NCBI RefSeq assembly: GCF_902859595.1
Contig: NZ_CADIJQ010000001.1
Span: 372,001-436,000, forward strand
Direction: 5' to 3'
Source of the DNA: Achromobacter kerstersii
GTDB taxonomy: Bacteria > Pseudomonadota > Gammaproteobacteria > Burkholderiales > Burkholderiaceae_B
Length of the DNA: 64,000 nucleotides
The position numbers and the translations under genes were made by a program. Shown piece after piece: positions 17,701 through 26,823 of the stretch. How positions within the stretch are numbered: position 1 is the stretch's first letter; each line of letters starts with the position of its first letter. A model generated the notes under the pieces. The model had not been told where the DNA came from. It saw only the letters and a list, made by a program, of their open reading frames with translations, and searched no databases.

Positions 17701-20700
17701 GACCAATCTGGTGACGGGCAAGATCGGCCCCTTTGTGTCGGACAACAGCGTGACAACGGTGCAAGCCGTGTCGTCGGGGGCAAACGCAGCGGCGGGAGGC
17801 TTTGGCGCGTCGGCCACGGGGGTGGCGTCCACGGTCGTGGGCAACCAGTCCACGGATAACGCGGTCGCCAACTCCACGATTCTGGGCCAAGGCGCGTCGG
17901 TGACGGTCGGGCTAACCGGGTCCAACGTCGTCTTGGGACGTGCTTCCGCGGCAACGGTGGGGTCGCAGGCTGGCTATACGGGATTCGGTTTGGCGGCAGC
18001 GCAAAACTCAGCGGGCGAGGTGTCGGTGGGTACGGCGGCCAGCCGCCGCAAGATCACCAACGTGGCGGCCGGCAGTGCGTTGACGGACGCGGTGAACGTC
18101 GCGCAGTTGACGGGCGCGGCGTCCAACCTGGGAACCAGCATCGCCACCAACCTGGGCGGCGGCGCGACGTATAGCGCCTTAGCCGGCACGGTCGGCGCAC
18201 CCGCCTACACGATTCAAGGCACGGCGTATTCCAACGTGGGGGCGGCCCTGGGCGGCGCGAACACGGCCATCACCAATTTGGTGTCGGGTGACGCCGGCCC
18301 CTTTGTGTCAGACAACAGCGTCACCGCGGCGCAGGCGGTCGCGTCTGGCGCAAACGCCAGCGCGGGCGGTTTTGGCGCGTCGGCCACTGGCGTGGCGTCG
18401 ACGGTGGTGGGCAACCTGGCCACGGACAACGGCATCGCCAATTCGACGGTGTTGGGGCAGGGAGCCTCCGTTGCCGCGGGGGTGGCAGGCGCGAACGTGG
18501 CGTTGGGCCAAGGGTCGTCGGCCGCAATAGGTTCGCAAACGGGCTATACCGCGTTTGGCCTGTCGGCCGCGCAGACGTCCGGAGGCGAAGTGTCAGTGGG
18601 TTCGGGCGTGCGACTGCGCAAGATCACCAACGTGGCGGCCGGCAGCGCGTTGACTGATGCGGTCAACGTCGCGCAGTTGAGTGGCGCGGCGTCGAACCTG
18701 GGTGCGAGCATCGCCACCAATCTGGGCGGCGGGGCCGCCTACAGTGCGGCGGCTGGCACGGTCAGCGCGCCCAGCTACACGATCCAAGGCACGGCGTACG
18801 CCAACGTCGGCGCGGCCTTGGGCGGCGCGAACACCGCCATCACTAATTTGATGTCGGGCGATGCTGGGCCCTTTGTGTCGGACAACAGCGTCACCGCAAC
18901 GCAGGCGGTGGCATCCGGCGCAAACGCAAGTGCGGGCGGCTTTGGCGCGTCGGCCACCGGCGCGGCATCGACCGTAGTCGGCAATCAAGCCACGGACAAC
19001 GGGGTCGCGAATTCGACGGTGTTGGGCCAGGGCGCATCGATTGCCGCAGGCTTGTCGGGCGCCAACGTGGCGCTGGGCCAAGGGGCGTTGGCGGCCTCGG
19101 GGTCTCAGACCGGCTACACCGCTTTCGGACTGGGCGTGGCGCAGAACTCGGCGGGCGAGGTGTCCGTTGGCACCGCGGCCAGCCGCCGCAAAATCACCAA
19201 CGTGGCGGCCGGCAGCGCGTTGACCGATGCGGTCAACGTTGCGCAGTTGAGCGGCGCGGCGTCGAACCTGGGTTCGAGCATCGCTACGAACCTGGGCGGC
19301 GGCGCGGCCTACAGTGCGGCGGCTGGCACGGTCAGCGCGCCCAGCTACACGATCCAAGGCACTGCGTACGCCAATGTCGGCGCGGCGTTGGGCGGCGCGA
19401 ACACCGCTCTGACCAATTTGATGTCGGGTGATGCCGGGCCATTTGTGTCGGATAACAGCGTCACCGCGACGCAGGCGGTGGCATCCGGTGCGAACGCGAG
19501 CGCGGGCGGCTTTGGCGCGTCGGCCACTGGCGCGGACGCGACGGTGATAGGCAACCTGGCTACCGACAACGGCGTGGCGGGCTCGTCGATTTTGGGGCGC
19601 GGCGCATCGGTCGCGGCAGGATTGTCGGGTTCCAACGTCGTGTTGGGACAAGACTCAGCCGCCCTGGTGGGAGCCGAGACGGGCTACAGCGGCTTTGGCT
19701 TGTCGGCCGCGCAAACCTCTGGCGGCGAAGTGTCGGTCGGCACGGCGGCCAGCCGCCGCAAGATCACCAACGTGGCGGCCGGCAGCGCGTTGTCGGATGC
19801 GGTCAACGTCGCACAATTGCGCGGCGCGGCGTCCAACCTGGGCACCAGTCTGGCCAACAGTCTGGGCGGTGGCGCAAGCTACAACGCGGGCACCGGCCAA
19901 GTCGGAGCCCCCAGCTACAGCATTCAAGGCGGCGCCTACAGCAGCGTCGGCAGCGCGCTGAGCCAGCTGGATTCCGCCGTGGCAGGCATCAGCACCGGCA
20001 AGGCAGGCCCCTTTGTGGCGGACAGCAATGTCACGGCCACGCAGCCGGTTGCGTCGGGCATCAACACGGCGGCAGGCGGTTTTGGCGCGTCGGCAACGGG
20101 TGATGGTTCAACCGTCGTGGGCAACCTGGCGTCCGACAACGGCGTGCTGAACTCGGTCGTGCTGGGCGAAGGCGCAATGATCGCGGCGGGCCTGACGGGC
20201 GAGAACGTGGCATTGGGTCAAGGCTCAGCGGCGACCGTGGGCGCAGAGACCGGCTACACGGCCATCGGATTGGCGGCGGCGCAAAGCTCCAGCGGTGAGG
20301 TGTCGCTGGGCTCCGCAGGCGTCGAACGCAAGGTCACGAATTTGGCGGCGGGCAGTGCGTCGACGGATGCGGTGAACGTGGGGCAACTGACGGGCGTCGC
20401 TAACGCGGCGAGGACGGGCTTGAGCACCTTGGGTGCAAGCGTGGCGTCGAACCTGGGCGGGGGATCGACCTTCGACCCAGCAACTGGCGCGGTCACCGCA
20501 CCCAGCTATGGCGTGCAAGGCAATACCTGTTCGAACTTGGGTAGCGCCATCGGCAGCTTGGACACGGCGGTGACTAGCGTCAGCAACGCCGTGACCAGCG
20601 TCAACAACGCCGTGACCAACGTCAACAATGCAGTGACTAGCGTCAACAACGCAGTGACGAACATCACCAGTGGCAAGACCGGGCCGTTCGTCTCTGACAA

Positions 20701-23700
20701 CAGCGTGACGACGGCGCAAGCCATTGCGTCGGGTGCAGATGCGTCCGCAGGTGGCTTCGGCGCGTCGGCGACGGGCGCGGCGTCGACGGTTGTCGGTAAC
20801 CAAGCCACCGACAACAGCGTTGCGAATTCGACGGTGCTGGGTCAAGGTGCGACGATCACGGCTGGTTTGACGGGTTCGAACGTAGCGTTGGGTCAAGGCT
20901 CCACAGTAGCAGTCGGATCAGAGACCGGTTACACCGCGATCGGCTTGTCCGCAGCGCAAAATTCCAGCGGCGAAGTATCCATCGGGTCGGTAGGTTCGGA
21001 ACGCAAACTCACGAACCTGGCAGCGGGAAGTGTAGGGACAGACGGTGTAAACGTCAGCCAACTGACGGGCGTCGCTGACGCCGCAACGACCGGCCTGAGC
21101 ACCTTGGGTTCAAGCGTGGCATCCAACTTGGGCGGGGGATCGACCTTCGACCCGGCAACCGGCGCAGTCACCGCACCCAGCTATGGTGTCCAAGGCAGCA
21201 CCTATTCGAACTTGGGTAGCGCCATTGGCGGCTTGGACACGGCGGTGACTAGCGTCAACAACGCCGTGACCAGCGTCAACAATGCAGTGGCGAACATCAG
21301 CAGTGGCAAGACCGGGCCGTTCGTCTCCGACAACAGCGTGACGACGGCGCAAGCCATTGCGTCGGGTGCTGATGCGTCGGCGGGTGGCTTCGGCGCGTCG
21401 GCGACGGGCGCGGCGTCTACCGTTGTCGGTAACCAAGCCACCGATAACAGCGTTGCGAATTCGACGGTGCTGGGTCAAGGTGCGACGATCACTGCCGGCC
21501 TGACCGGTTCGAACGTCGGGTTGGGTCAAGCGTCAACCGCAGCAGTTGGATCAGAGACCGGCTACACCGCGATCGGCTTGTCCGCAGCGCAAAACTCCAG
21601 CGGGGAAGTATCGATCGGGTCGGCAGGTTCGGAACGCAAGCTTACGAACCTGGCAGCGGGCAGCGCGTCTACGGATGCCGTGAACGTGGGCCAACTGACG
21701 GGCGTCGCCAACGCTGCAACGACGGGCTTGAGCACCTTGGGTTCAAGCGTGGCATCGAACTTGGGCGGGGGGTCGACCTACGACCCGGTCGGCCAGACAG
21801 TCACTGCGCCGACGTATGGCGTGCAAGGGTCGACATACTCGAATGTTGGCGGCGCCATCGGCGGTTTGGATACGGCGGTGACTAGCGTCAACAACGCCGT
21901 GACCAGCGTCAACAATGCAGTGGCGAACATCAGCAGTGGCAAGACCGGGCCGTTCGTCTCCGACAACAGCGTGACGACGGCGCAAGCCATTGCGTCGGGT
22001 GCAGATGCGTCCGCAGGCGGCTTCGGCGCGTCGGCGACGGGCGCGGCGTCGACGGTTGTCGGTAACCAAGCCACCGACAACAGCGTTGCGAATTCGACGG
22101 TGCTGGGTCAAGGTGCGACGATCACGGCTGGTTTGACGGGTTCGAACGTAGCGTTGGGTCAAGCTTCGACCGCAGCAGTTGGATCAGAGACCGGCTACAC
22201 CGCGATCGGCTTGTCCGCAGCGCAAAGCTCCAGCGGCGAAGTCTCCATCGGGTCCGCAGGTTTGGAACGCAAGCTCACGAACCTGGCGGCGGGCAGCGCA
22301 GGAACGGACGCCGTCAACGTCAGCCAACTGACGGGCGTCGCTAATACCGCGACGACCGGGCTGAGCACCTTGGGTTCAAGCATGGCATCCAACTTGGGCG
22401 GGGGATCGACCTTCGATCCGACAACCGGTTCCATCACCGCACCCAGCTATGGCGTGCAAGGCAATACCTACTCGAACTTGGGTGGCGCCATCGGCGGCTT
22501 GGACACGGCGGTGACTAGCGTCAACAACGCCGTGACCAGCGTCAACAATGCAGTGGCGAACATCAGCAGTGGCAAGACCGGGCCGTTCGTCTCCGACAAC
22601 AGCGTGACGACGGCGCAAGCCATTGCGTCGGGTGCAGATGCGTCCGCAGGCGGCTTCGGCGCGTCGGCGACAGGTGCGGCGTCTACCGTCGTCGGTAACC
22701 AATCCACCGATAACAGCGTTGCGAACTCGACGGTGCTGGGTCAAGGCGCAACGATCACTGCCGGCTTGAGCGGTTCGAACGTCGCGTTGGGTCAAGCGTC
22801 GACCGCAGCTGTCGGATCAGAGACGGGCTACACCGCGATCGGCTTGTCCGCAGCGCAAAGCTCCAGCGGGGAAGTATCGATCGGGTCGGCAGGTTCCGAA
22901 CGCAAGCTCACGAATCTGGCAGCGGGCAGCGCAGGAACGGACGCAGTCAACGTCAGCCAACTGACGGGCGTCGCCAACGCCGCAACGACCGGCCTGAGCA
23001 CCTTGGGTTCAAGCGTGGCATCCAACTTGGGCGGGGGATCGACCTTCGATCCGACAACCGGTTCCATCACCGCACCCAGCTATGGCGTGCAAGGCAACAC
23101 CTACTCGAACTTGGGTAGCGCCATCGGCGGTTTGGACACGGCAGTGACGAGCGTCAACAATGCGGTCACCAGCGTCAACAATGCCGTGACCAGCATCAGC
23201 AGCGCCGTGACCACCATCAGCAGCGGCAAGGGCGGCCCGTTTGTGTCGGACGACAGCGTCAACACGATACAGGCGCTGGCCGCTGGCGCGGATAGCGCGG
23301 CGGGGGGTTTTGGGGCGTCGGCAACCGGGGCGGCGTCCACCGTCGTGGGCAATCAAGCCACGGACAACAGCGTCGCCAACTCGACGGTGCTTGGCCAAGG
23401 CGCAAGCATAACTGCCGGCCTGGCCGGGGCGAACGTGGCGTTGGGGCAAGGCGCGGTGTCGGCCATTGGCGCAGAGAGCAATTACGCCGCCTTCGGCCTG
23501 AGCGCCGTGCAAAGCTCGGAAGGCGAGGTGTCGCTGGGCGTGGCGGGCGCGGAACGCAAGCTCACCAATGTGGCGGCGGGCAGTGGCTCAACCGATGCGG
23601 TCAACGTCGGCCAACTGAAGGGCTCGGCGGCGCTTTTGGGTGCTAGCGTTGCGTCCAGTCTGGGAGGCGGCGCGGTGTATAGCCCGGCCACGGGTACCGT

Positions 23701-26203
23701 GTCGGCGCCCAGCTATACCGTGCAGGGCAACACCTACAGCAGTCTGGGCACGGCGATTGGCGGGCTGGATACGCTGGTTTCCAATATCAGCAGCGGCCGG
23801 GCGGGGCCCTTCGTGGCCGACGCCGCAGTGACGTCCGCACAACCCCTGGCATCGGGCGCGAACAGTGCGGCCGGCGGCTTTGGCGCGTTGGCGACGGGGG
23901 CGGGCTCGCTCTCGCTGGGTAACCAAGCCAGCGACAACGGCGTGGCGAATTCCACGACGCTGGGTCAGGGCGCCAAGATCACGGCCGGGCTGACGGGCGC
24001 CAACGTGGCGTTGGGCCAAGGGTCCGTCGTCGCGGTGGGGGCGCAGACTGGCTACGTGGCCTTCGGTTTGGCCGGCACCATCAGCTCGGCTGGCGAAGTG
24101 TCGGTAGGGTCCGCGGGCAATCTGCGCAAAGTAACGAACGTGGCGCCGGGCAGCGATCTGACGGATGCGGTCAACGTGCGGCAACTGACGCAGGTGAGCA
24201 CGCGAATCGGACAGGTCGGCACGGATGCCTTGATGTGGGACCCCACGGCCAACAGCGGCGTCGGCGCGTACTCCGCCGCACACGGAAGCATTGGCGGCCC
24301 CAGCATCATCACGCGGGTTGCGCCGGGCGTGCTGGCCGCCAGCAGCTGGGACGCCGTGAACGGATCGCAGTTGTACGCCACCAACCAGACCGTGACCCAG
24401 CTTGTGTCAACGGTGAACAGCTTTGCCGGCAAGACTGACCCGGCCGTCAATGGGCAAGGGGTTCGATACGAGCGCACCAACGACACTGGCCTGATGCAGA
24501 TGGATGCGTACGCAACGGGACAAGGTGCGACCGCCATTGGCTATAACGCACAGGCAAGCGGCGCGGGCAGTCTGGCCCTGGGTGCGAATACGCAAGCCAC
24601 CGTGGATGGCGGCATCGCCATCGGGCAAGGGTCTATCTCTGACCGGGCGTCCGTTACGCGGACCCTTACCCGGGCCGTTACGCCGGGGGCATTCTCGGTG
24701 GGTGCGCCGGGCATGCTGCGCCAGGTCATCAACGTGGCGGACGGCACGCAGGCGCAAGACGCTGTGACGGTGCGCCAGTTGCAGGGCGCAATCGCGGCGG
24801 TCACCGTGACGCCTATCAAGTACTTCCACGTTGACAGCACCAAGGCCGATGCGTTGGCGGTGGGGGCGGATGCCATCGCGGTGGGGCCGGAGGCCATCGT
24901 CAATGGTGACGCCGGCATCGGGATGGGGCTGGCCGCGGAAGTGGACAGCACGGCGCCCAACGGCATCGCGATCGGCTCGTCCGCCCGCTCGGCCCAGGGG
25001 TCCGCCATTGCCTTGGGCACGTCGGCGTTGGCCAATGGGGCGCAGTCGATGGCGCTGGGGGCAAGTGCGGGGGCCAGTGGCGACAACAGCGTCGCGCTGG
25101 GTTCCACCGCTGCCGCCACCGGCGACAAGAGCCTGGCGCTGGGTGCAGGCGCACAGGCCCAGCAGGCGGGCGATGTGGCGTTGGGCGCCGGGGCGGTGGC
25201 CAACATGGGGGCAGCACCGATCTATACCGGCAAATACTCAGGCGTGTCCAACACGATTGCGGGCACGGTGTCGGTGGGCGCCACGGGGGCCGAACGCACC
25301 GTCAGCCACGTTGCCGATGCGCAGAACGCGACGGACGCCGTGAACCTGCGCCAATTGGACGGCGCGCTGACGCAGGCCAATCTCTATACCGACCAGCAGA
25401 TTGCCACGGTCAATAGCGGATTGACGCAAGGCGGCAGCGGCATGTTCCAGGTCAATCAGACCAGCCCCACGCCGGCGCCCACGGCAACGGGCGCAGAGTC
25501 TACCGCAGGCGGCGCGGGGGCGGTGGCATCGGCGGCAGGCAGCACGGCGCTGGGCAATGGCGCGCAGTCCCGAGGCGCCAATTCCGTGGCGCTGGGCGCG
25601 GGCAGCTCGGACGGGGGCCGCGAGAACGTGGTGTCGGTCGGCGCGGCGGGCCAGGAACGGCAGGTGACCAACGTCGCCGCGGGCACGGCAGAGACGGATG
25701 CCGTCAACGTGCAGCAGTTGAATGCCTCCAAGCAGGGCACGGTGCAGTACGCCACCACACCGGGCACGAAGGCGGTGGATTATTCCCGGATCACGCTGGG
25801 CAATGGGGGCGGCCCGGTCACGTTGAGCAATGTGGCCGACGGGGTGCAGGACAACGACGCCGTCAACGTGCAGCAACTGAACGCGGGCTTGGGCGGCGCG
25901 GTGCAGCAGTCCAACGCTTACACCGACGGCAAGTTCCAGAACCTGCGCAACGATATGGACCGCTACCGGCGCGACGCGTCGGGCGGCACCGCCACGGCGA
26001 TGGCGGTGGCGGGGTTGGCGCAGGCTTATCTGCCGGGCCGGGGCATGTTCTCTGTCGCGGGCAGCACGTATGACGGCCAGCAAGGCTTTGCGATGGGCTT
26101 GTCAACGGTGTCGGGCAACGGCAAGTGGGTCTACAAGATGTCGGGTTCCACGAACACGCGCGGCACGTTTGGCGCAGTGGTAGGCGCAGGTTTTCAGTGG
26201 TGA
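14792..26203 (+). CDS. Giant trimeric autotransporter adhesin (YadA/Hia type)
   Basis: A surface adhesin of ~3,803 residues. The start MNKIYSLVWSEIAGAWVAVS is an extended signal peptide region (ESPR), followed by a hydrophobic signal segment ending near PVWAG. I chose GTG 14792 because GGAGAG lies 5-6 nt upstream and ESPR leaders begin MNKIY. Long YadA-like head repeats (pattern SxAxGxxAxAxG) run to ~16900. Neck motifs such as TDAVNGSQL and TDAVNVAQL recur. Eleven long repeats occupy 17726-~24200, with further heads and necks to 25900. The last ~75 residues are the YadA beta-barrel anchor, from about YRRDASGGTATAMAVAGLAQ to the terminal GAGFQW. Only one Cys is present (Cys1913). The binding partner is unknown. 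Confidence 0.96.
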   Translation: MNKIYSLVWSEIAGAWVAVSELTKTRGKANRGARLAAIRRAGKRAAPWMVVAAIAGPVWAGTAIQGMVISPITTGGLTPATVDANSIAIGGGFGATAMNVSVAVGDASIATGSNSVAVGRLANVTGSTATGVGALVVASGTSATAFGAGASGTGNNSVAVGAGAIASNTSATALGQGATAGGSGSVALGTGASSAGTSAVALGQSAVASANTTISIGVSSTATATGAVALGTSADALGASAFAGGVNAQAYNQNALALGANAIAGASIGSPINDTALGNSAQATGSSSLAVGNNARATALGAVALGGNTSSGANAAATNAIAIGGQSSVSIAATSGIAIGRGAQATGVFGIAVGDGVSSNGTGQNVAIGSSNTSANSATALGAAVAIGRQQIASGDGAVAIGDPNTATGTGAVAVGANNSATATGALAVGSGNSASTTGAIALGSSSQANGGSGAFGAGLSSTAAGRGAVAIGNTNPATGQGAVAIGDLNTATGLASIAMGSGSSATAGSTIALGYQASATAGQAIAIGYQGAASGANSVMLGYLGNAGGASSVAVGPQAKTVGASTIAIGDQSVAMAAQDTFIGYLAGGGLNASIGSNTAIGAQSGMAASGSFNTAIGRSSGQNVSGNFNVAGGYLAGNNVTVDGTVAFGYLATASIANSVALGSNAITTASPSAITAGTTAYSSSTINGNTYNFLGGQVTPTGVVSVGSLGTARRIQGVATGLLSSTSTDAVNGSQLFAVAQQVSASASTPTNYFNANSTVTGVGSNTRANSGSTGTDAIAIGGSASATGINDTAIGRTAAATGGGGIALGAATQASAANAIALGNGATSGVAGAIALGAGATGLANVVTSGVVSPSTAGPVTGIAFNNTANMAAGAVSVGTPAAKRQIKNVADGSDSNDVVTVQQMTAVASAANSGINNLGTSMASNLGSGAAYSSATGSVSAPSYTIQGTTYTNVGTALTGANTALTNLVTGKIGPFVSDNSVTTVQAVSSGANAAAGGFGASATGVASTVVGNQSTDNAVANSTILGQGASVTVGLTGSNVVLGRASAATVGSQAGYTGFGLAAAQNSAGEVSVGTAASRRKITNVAAGSALTDAVNVAQLTGAASNLGTSIATNLGGGATYSALAGTVGAPAYTIQGTAYSNVGAALGGANTAITNLVSGDAGPFVSDNSVTAAQAVASGANASAGGFGASATGVASTVVGNLATDNGIANSTVLGQGASVAAGVAGANVALGQGSSAAIGSQTGYTAFGLSAAQTSGGEVSVGSGVRLRKITNVAAGSALTDAVNVAQLSGAASNLGASIATNLGGGAAYSAAAGTVSAPSYTIQGTAYANVGAALGGANTAITNLMSGDAGPFVSDNSVTATQAVASGANASAGGFGASATGAASTVVGNQATDNGVANSTVLGQGASIAAGLSGANVALGQGALAASGSQTGYTAFGLGVAQNSAGEVSVGTAASRRKITNVAAGSALTDAVNVAQLSGAASNLGSSIATNLGGGAAYSAAAGTVSAPSYTIQGTAYANVGAALGGANTALTNLMSGDAGPFVSDNSVTATQAVASGANASAGGFGASATGADATVIGNLATDNGVAGSSILGRGASVAAGLSGSNVVLGQDSAALVGAETGYSGFGLSAAQTSGGEVSVGTAASRRKITNVAAGSALSDAVNVAQLRGAASNLGTSLANSLGGGASYNAGTGQVGAPSYSIQGGAYSSVGSALSQLDSAVAGISTGKAGPFVADSNVTATQPVASGINTAAGGFGASATGDGSTVVGNLASDNGVLNSVVLGEGAMIAAGLTGENVALGQGSAATVGAETGYTAIGLAAAQSSSGEVSLGSAGVERKVTNLAAGSASTDAVNVGQLTGVANAARTGLSTLGASVASNLGGGSTFDPATGAVTAPSYGVQGNTCSNLGSAIGSLDTAVTSVSNAVTSVNNAVTNVNNAVTSVNNAVTNITSGKTGPFVSDNSVTTAQAIASGADASAGGFGASATGAASTVVGNQATDNSVANSTVLGQGATITAGLTGSNVALGQGSTVAVGSETGYTAIGLSAAQNSSGEVSIGSVGSERKLTNLAAGSVGTDGVNVSQLTGVADAATTGLSTLGSSVASNLGGGSTFDPATGAVTAPSYGVQGSTYSNLGSAIGGLDTAVTSVNNAVTSVNNAVANISSGKTGPFVSDNSVTTAQAIASGADASAGGFGASATGAASTVVGNQATDNSVANSTVLGQGATITAGLTGSNVGLGQASTAAVGSETGYTAIGLSAAQNSSGEVSIGSAGSERKLTNLAAGSASTDAVNVGQLTGVANAATTGLSTLGSSVASNLGGGSTYDPVGQTVTAPTYGVQGSTYSNVGGAIGGLDTAVTSVNNAVTSVNNAVANISSGKTGPFVSDNSVTTAQAIASGADASAGGFGASATGAASTVVGNQATDNSVANSTVLGQGATITAGLTGSNVALGQASTAAVGSETGYTAIGLSAAQSSSGEVSIGSAGLERKLTNLAAGSAGTDAVNVSQLTGVANTATTGLSTLGSSMASNLGGGSTFDPTTGSITAPSYGVQGNTYSNLGGAIGGLDTAVTSVNNAVTSVNNAVANISSGKTGPFVSDNSVTTAQAIASGADASAGGFGASATGAASTVVGNQSTDNSVANSTVLGQGATITAGLSGSNVALGQASTAAVGSETGYTAIGLSAAQSSSGEVSIGSAGSERKLTNLAAGSAGTDAVNVSQLTGVANAATTGLSTLGSSVASNLGGGSTFDPTTGSITAPSYGVQGNTYSNLGSAIGGLDTAVTSVNNAVTSVNNAVTSISSAVTTISSGKGGPFVSDDSVNTIQALAAGADSAAGGFGASATGAASTVVGNQATDNSVANSTVLGQGASITAGLAGANVALGQGAVSAIGAESNYAAFGLSAVQSSEGEVSLGVAGAERKLTNVAAGSGSTDAVNVGQLKGSAALLGASVASSLGGGAVYSPATGTVSAPSYTVQGNTYSSLGTAIGGLDTLVSNISSGRAGPFVADAAVTSAQPLASGANSAAGGFGALATGAGSLSLGNQASDNGVANSTTLGQGAKITAGLTGANVALGQGSVVAVGAQTGYVAFGLAGTISSAGEVSVGSAGNLRKVTNVAPGSDLTDAVNVRQLTQVSTRIGQVGTDALMWDPTANSGVGAYSAAHGSIGGPSIITRVAPGVLAASSWDAVNGSQLYATNQTVTQLVSTVNSFAGKTDPAVNGQGVRYERTNDTGLMQMDAYATGQGATAIGYNAQASGAGSLALGANTQATVDGGIAIGQGSISDRASVTRTLTRAVTPGAFSVGAPGMLRQVINVADGTQAQDAVTVRQLQGAIAAVTVTPIKYFHVDSTKADALAVGADAIAVGPEAIVNGDAGIGMGLAAEVDSTAPNGIAIGSSARSAQGSAIALGTSALANGAQSMALGASAGASGDNSVALGSTAAATGDKSLALGAGAQAQQAGDVALGAGAVANMGAAPIYTGKYSGVSNTIAGTVSVGATGAERTVSHVADAQNATDAVNLRQLDGALTQANLYTDQQIATVNSGLTQGGSGMFQVNQTSPTPAPTATGAESTAGGAGAVASAAGSTALGNGAQSRGANSVALGAGSSDGGRENVVSVGAAGQERQVTNVAAGTAETDAVNVQQLNASKQGTVQYATTPGTKAVDYSRITLGNGGGPVTLSNVADGVQDNDAVNVQQLNAGLGGAVQQSNAYTDGKFQNLRNDMDRYRRDASGGTATAMAVAGLAQAYLPGRGMFSVAGSTYDGQQGFAMGLSTVSGNGKWVYKMSGSTNTRGTFGAVVGAGFQW
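17726..24200 (+). repeat. Eleven long intragenic repeats in the adhesin
   Basis: Each unit starts at GPFVSDNSV or a variant, with starts at 17726, 18296, 18866, 19436, 20006, 20681, 21314, 21947, 22580, 23234 and 23804. Spacings are 570 (four times), then 675, 633, 633, 633, 654 and 570 bp; the first unit is also 570. The extra length is a 7-residue insert before the STLGxS neck plus 2, 3 or 4 copies of a 7-residue coiled-coil unit (NAVTSVN). All length changes are therefore multiples of 21 bp. Units at 21314-23233 are nearly identical in DNA, suggesting recent duplication. Confidence 0.93.
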
Positions 26204-26210
26204 AGGTGCG

Positions 26211-26242
26211 CCGGCTGGCAAGGCATTGCCTTTGCCAGCCGG
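26211..26242 (+). terminator. Hairpin after the adhesin gene
   Basis: CCGGCTGGCAA (26211-26221) and TTGCCAGCCGG (26232-26242) form an 11-bp perfect stem with a 10-base loop, eight bases after the adhesin stop. No T-run follows at once, so termination strength is uncertain. Confidence 0.65.
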
Positions 26243-26287
26243 GGTGAACCTGTCAGTGCGGTGCTTTTCTTTTCATAGCGAGGACTT

Positions 26288-26749
26288 ATGCAACAGACGA
26301 ACCTGATCTCTCGTGGCGTGCGCGCCAGCGTGTTGTGCAGCGCCATGGCCTTGGCCGCGCCGGCGCTGGCCGCGGACCCGTCGCTGGACAGCGCGGTGTC
26401 GGCCGCCAAGCAATGGGTGTCGATGTCGGACGCCGGTTCCACGGACAAGATGTGGGGCGCCAGTAGCGACATCATGAAGCAGCGCGTGGACAAACAGGGC
26501 TGGTCTGATTATCTGAGCCAGTTGCGCACCGAAGTCGGCCGCTACGCCGGGCGCGAATGGGTGCAGGTGGTGCGCGTGACAGACCCGGTGGATCTGCCGC
26601 AAGGGCAATACGTGAACGTCATTTTCACCACCCAGTTCCGCAACATGCCCGCGACCGAGACCGTATCGATGGTGGCGAACAAGAACCGCTGGGTGCCGAT
26701 GGGATACGTGGTGCGAAAAATTGCGGCGGACGCGCAGCCGGCCATGTAG
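26288..26749 (+). CDS. Secreted DUF4019-family protein
   Basis: A 153-residue protein with a Sec signal peptide (about residues 1-29, cleavage after ALA-LAA). The mature part matches the DUF4019 pattern: AVSAAKQWVSMSDAG near the start, then YVNVIFTTQFRNMPATETVSM and a conserved NKNRWVPMGYVV end. The function of the family is not established. It has its own AGCGAGGAC ribosome site. It lies between the adhesin hairpin and ubiU, and its relation to either is unclear. Confidence 0.75.
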   Translation: MQQTNLISRGVRASVLCSAMALAAPALAADPSLDSAVSAAKQWVSMSDAGSTDKMWGASSDIMKQRVDKQGWSDYLSQLRTEVGRYAGREWVQVVRVTDPVDLPQGQYVNVIFTTQFRNMPATETVSMVANKNRWVPMGYVVRKIAADAQPAM

Positions 26750-26823
26750 GCAGGCTCGCGCGTCAGCCGCTATGTTGATCTGTGACAAGGTCCGGCCGAT
26801 GGCCGGACTCTAGACTGCCAGGC

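Noticed and set aside
17726-24200. CRISPR-like array because of regular repeats
   Set aside because: Units are ~600 bp, coding, and continuous in frame. There are no short repeat-spacer units and no cas genes.
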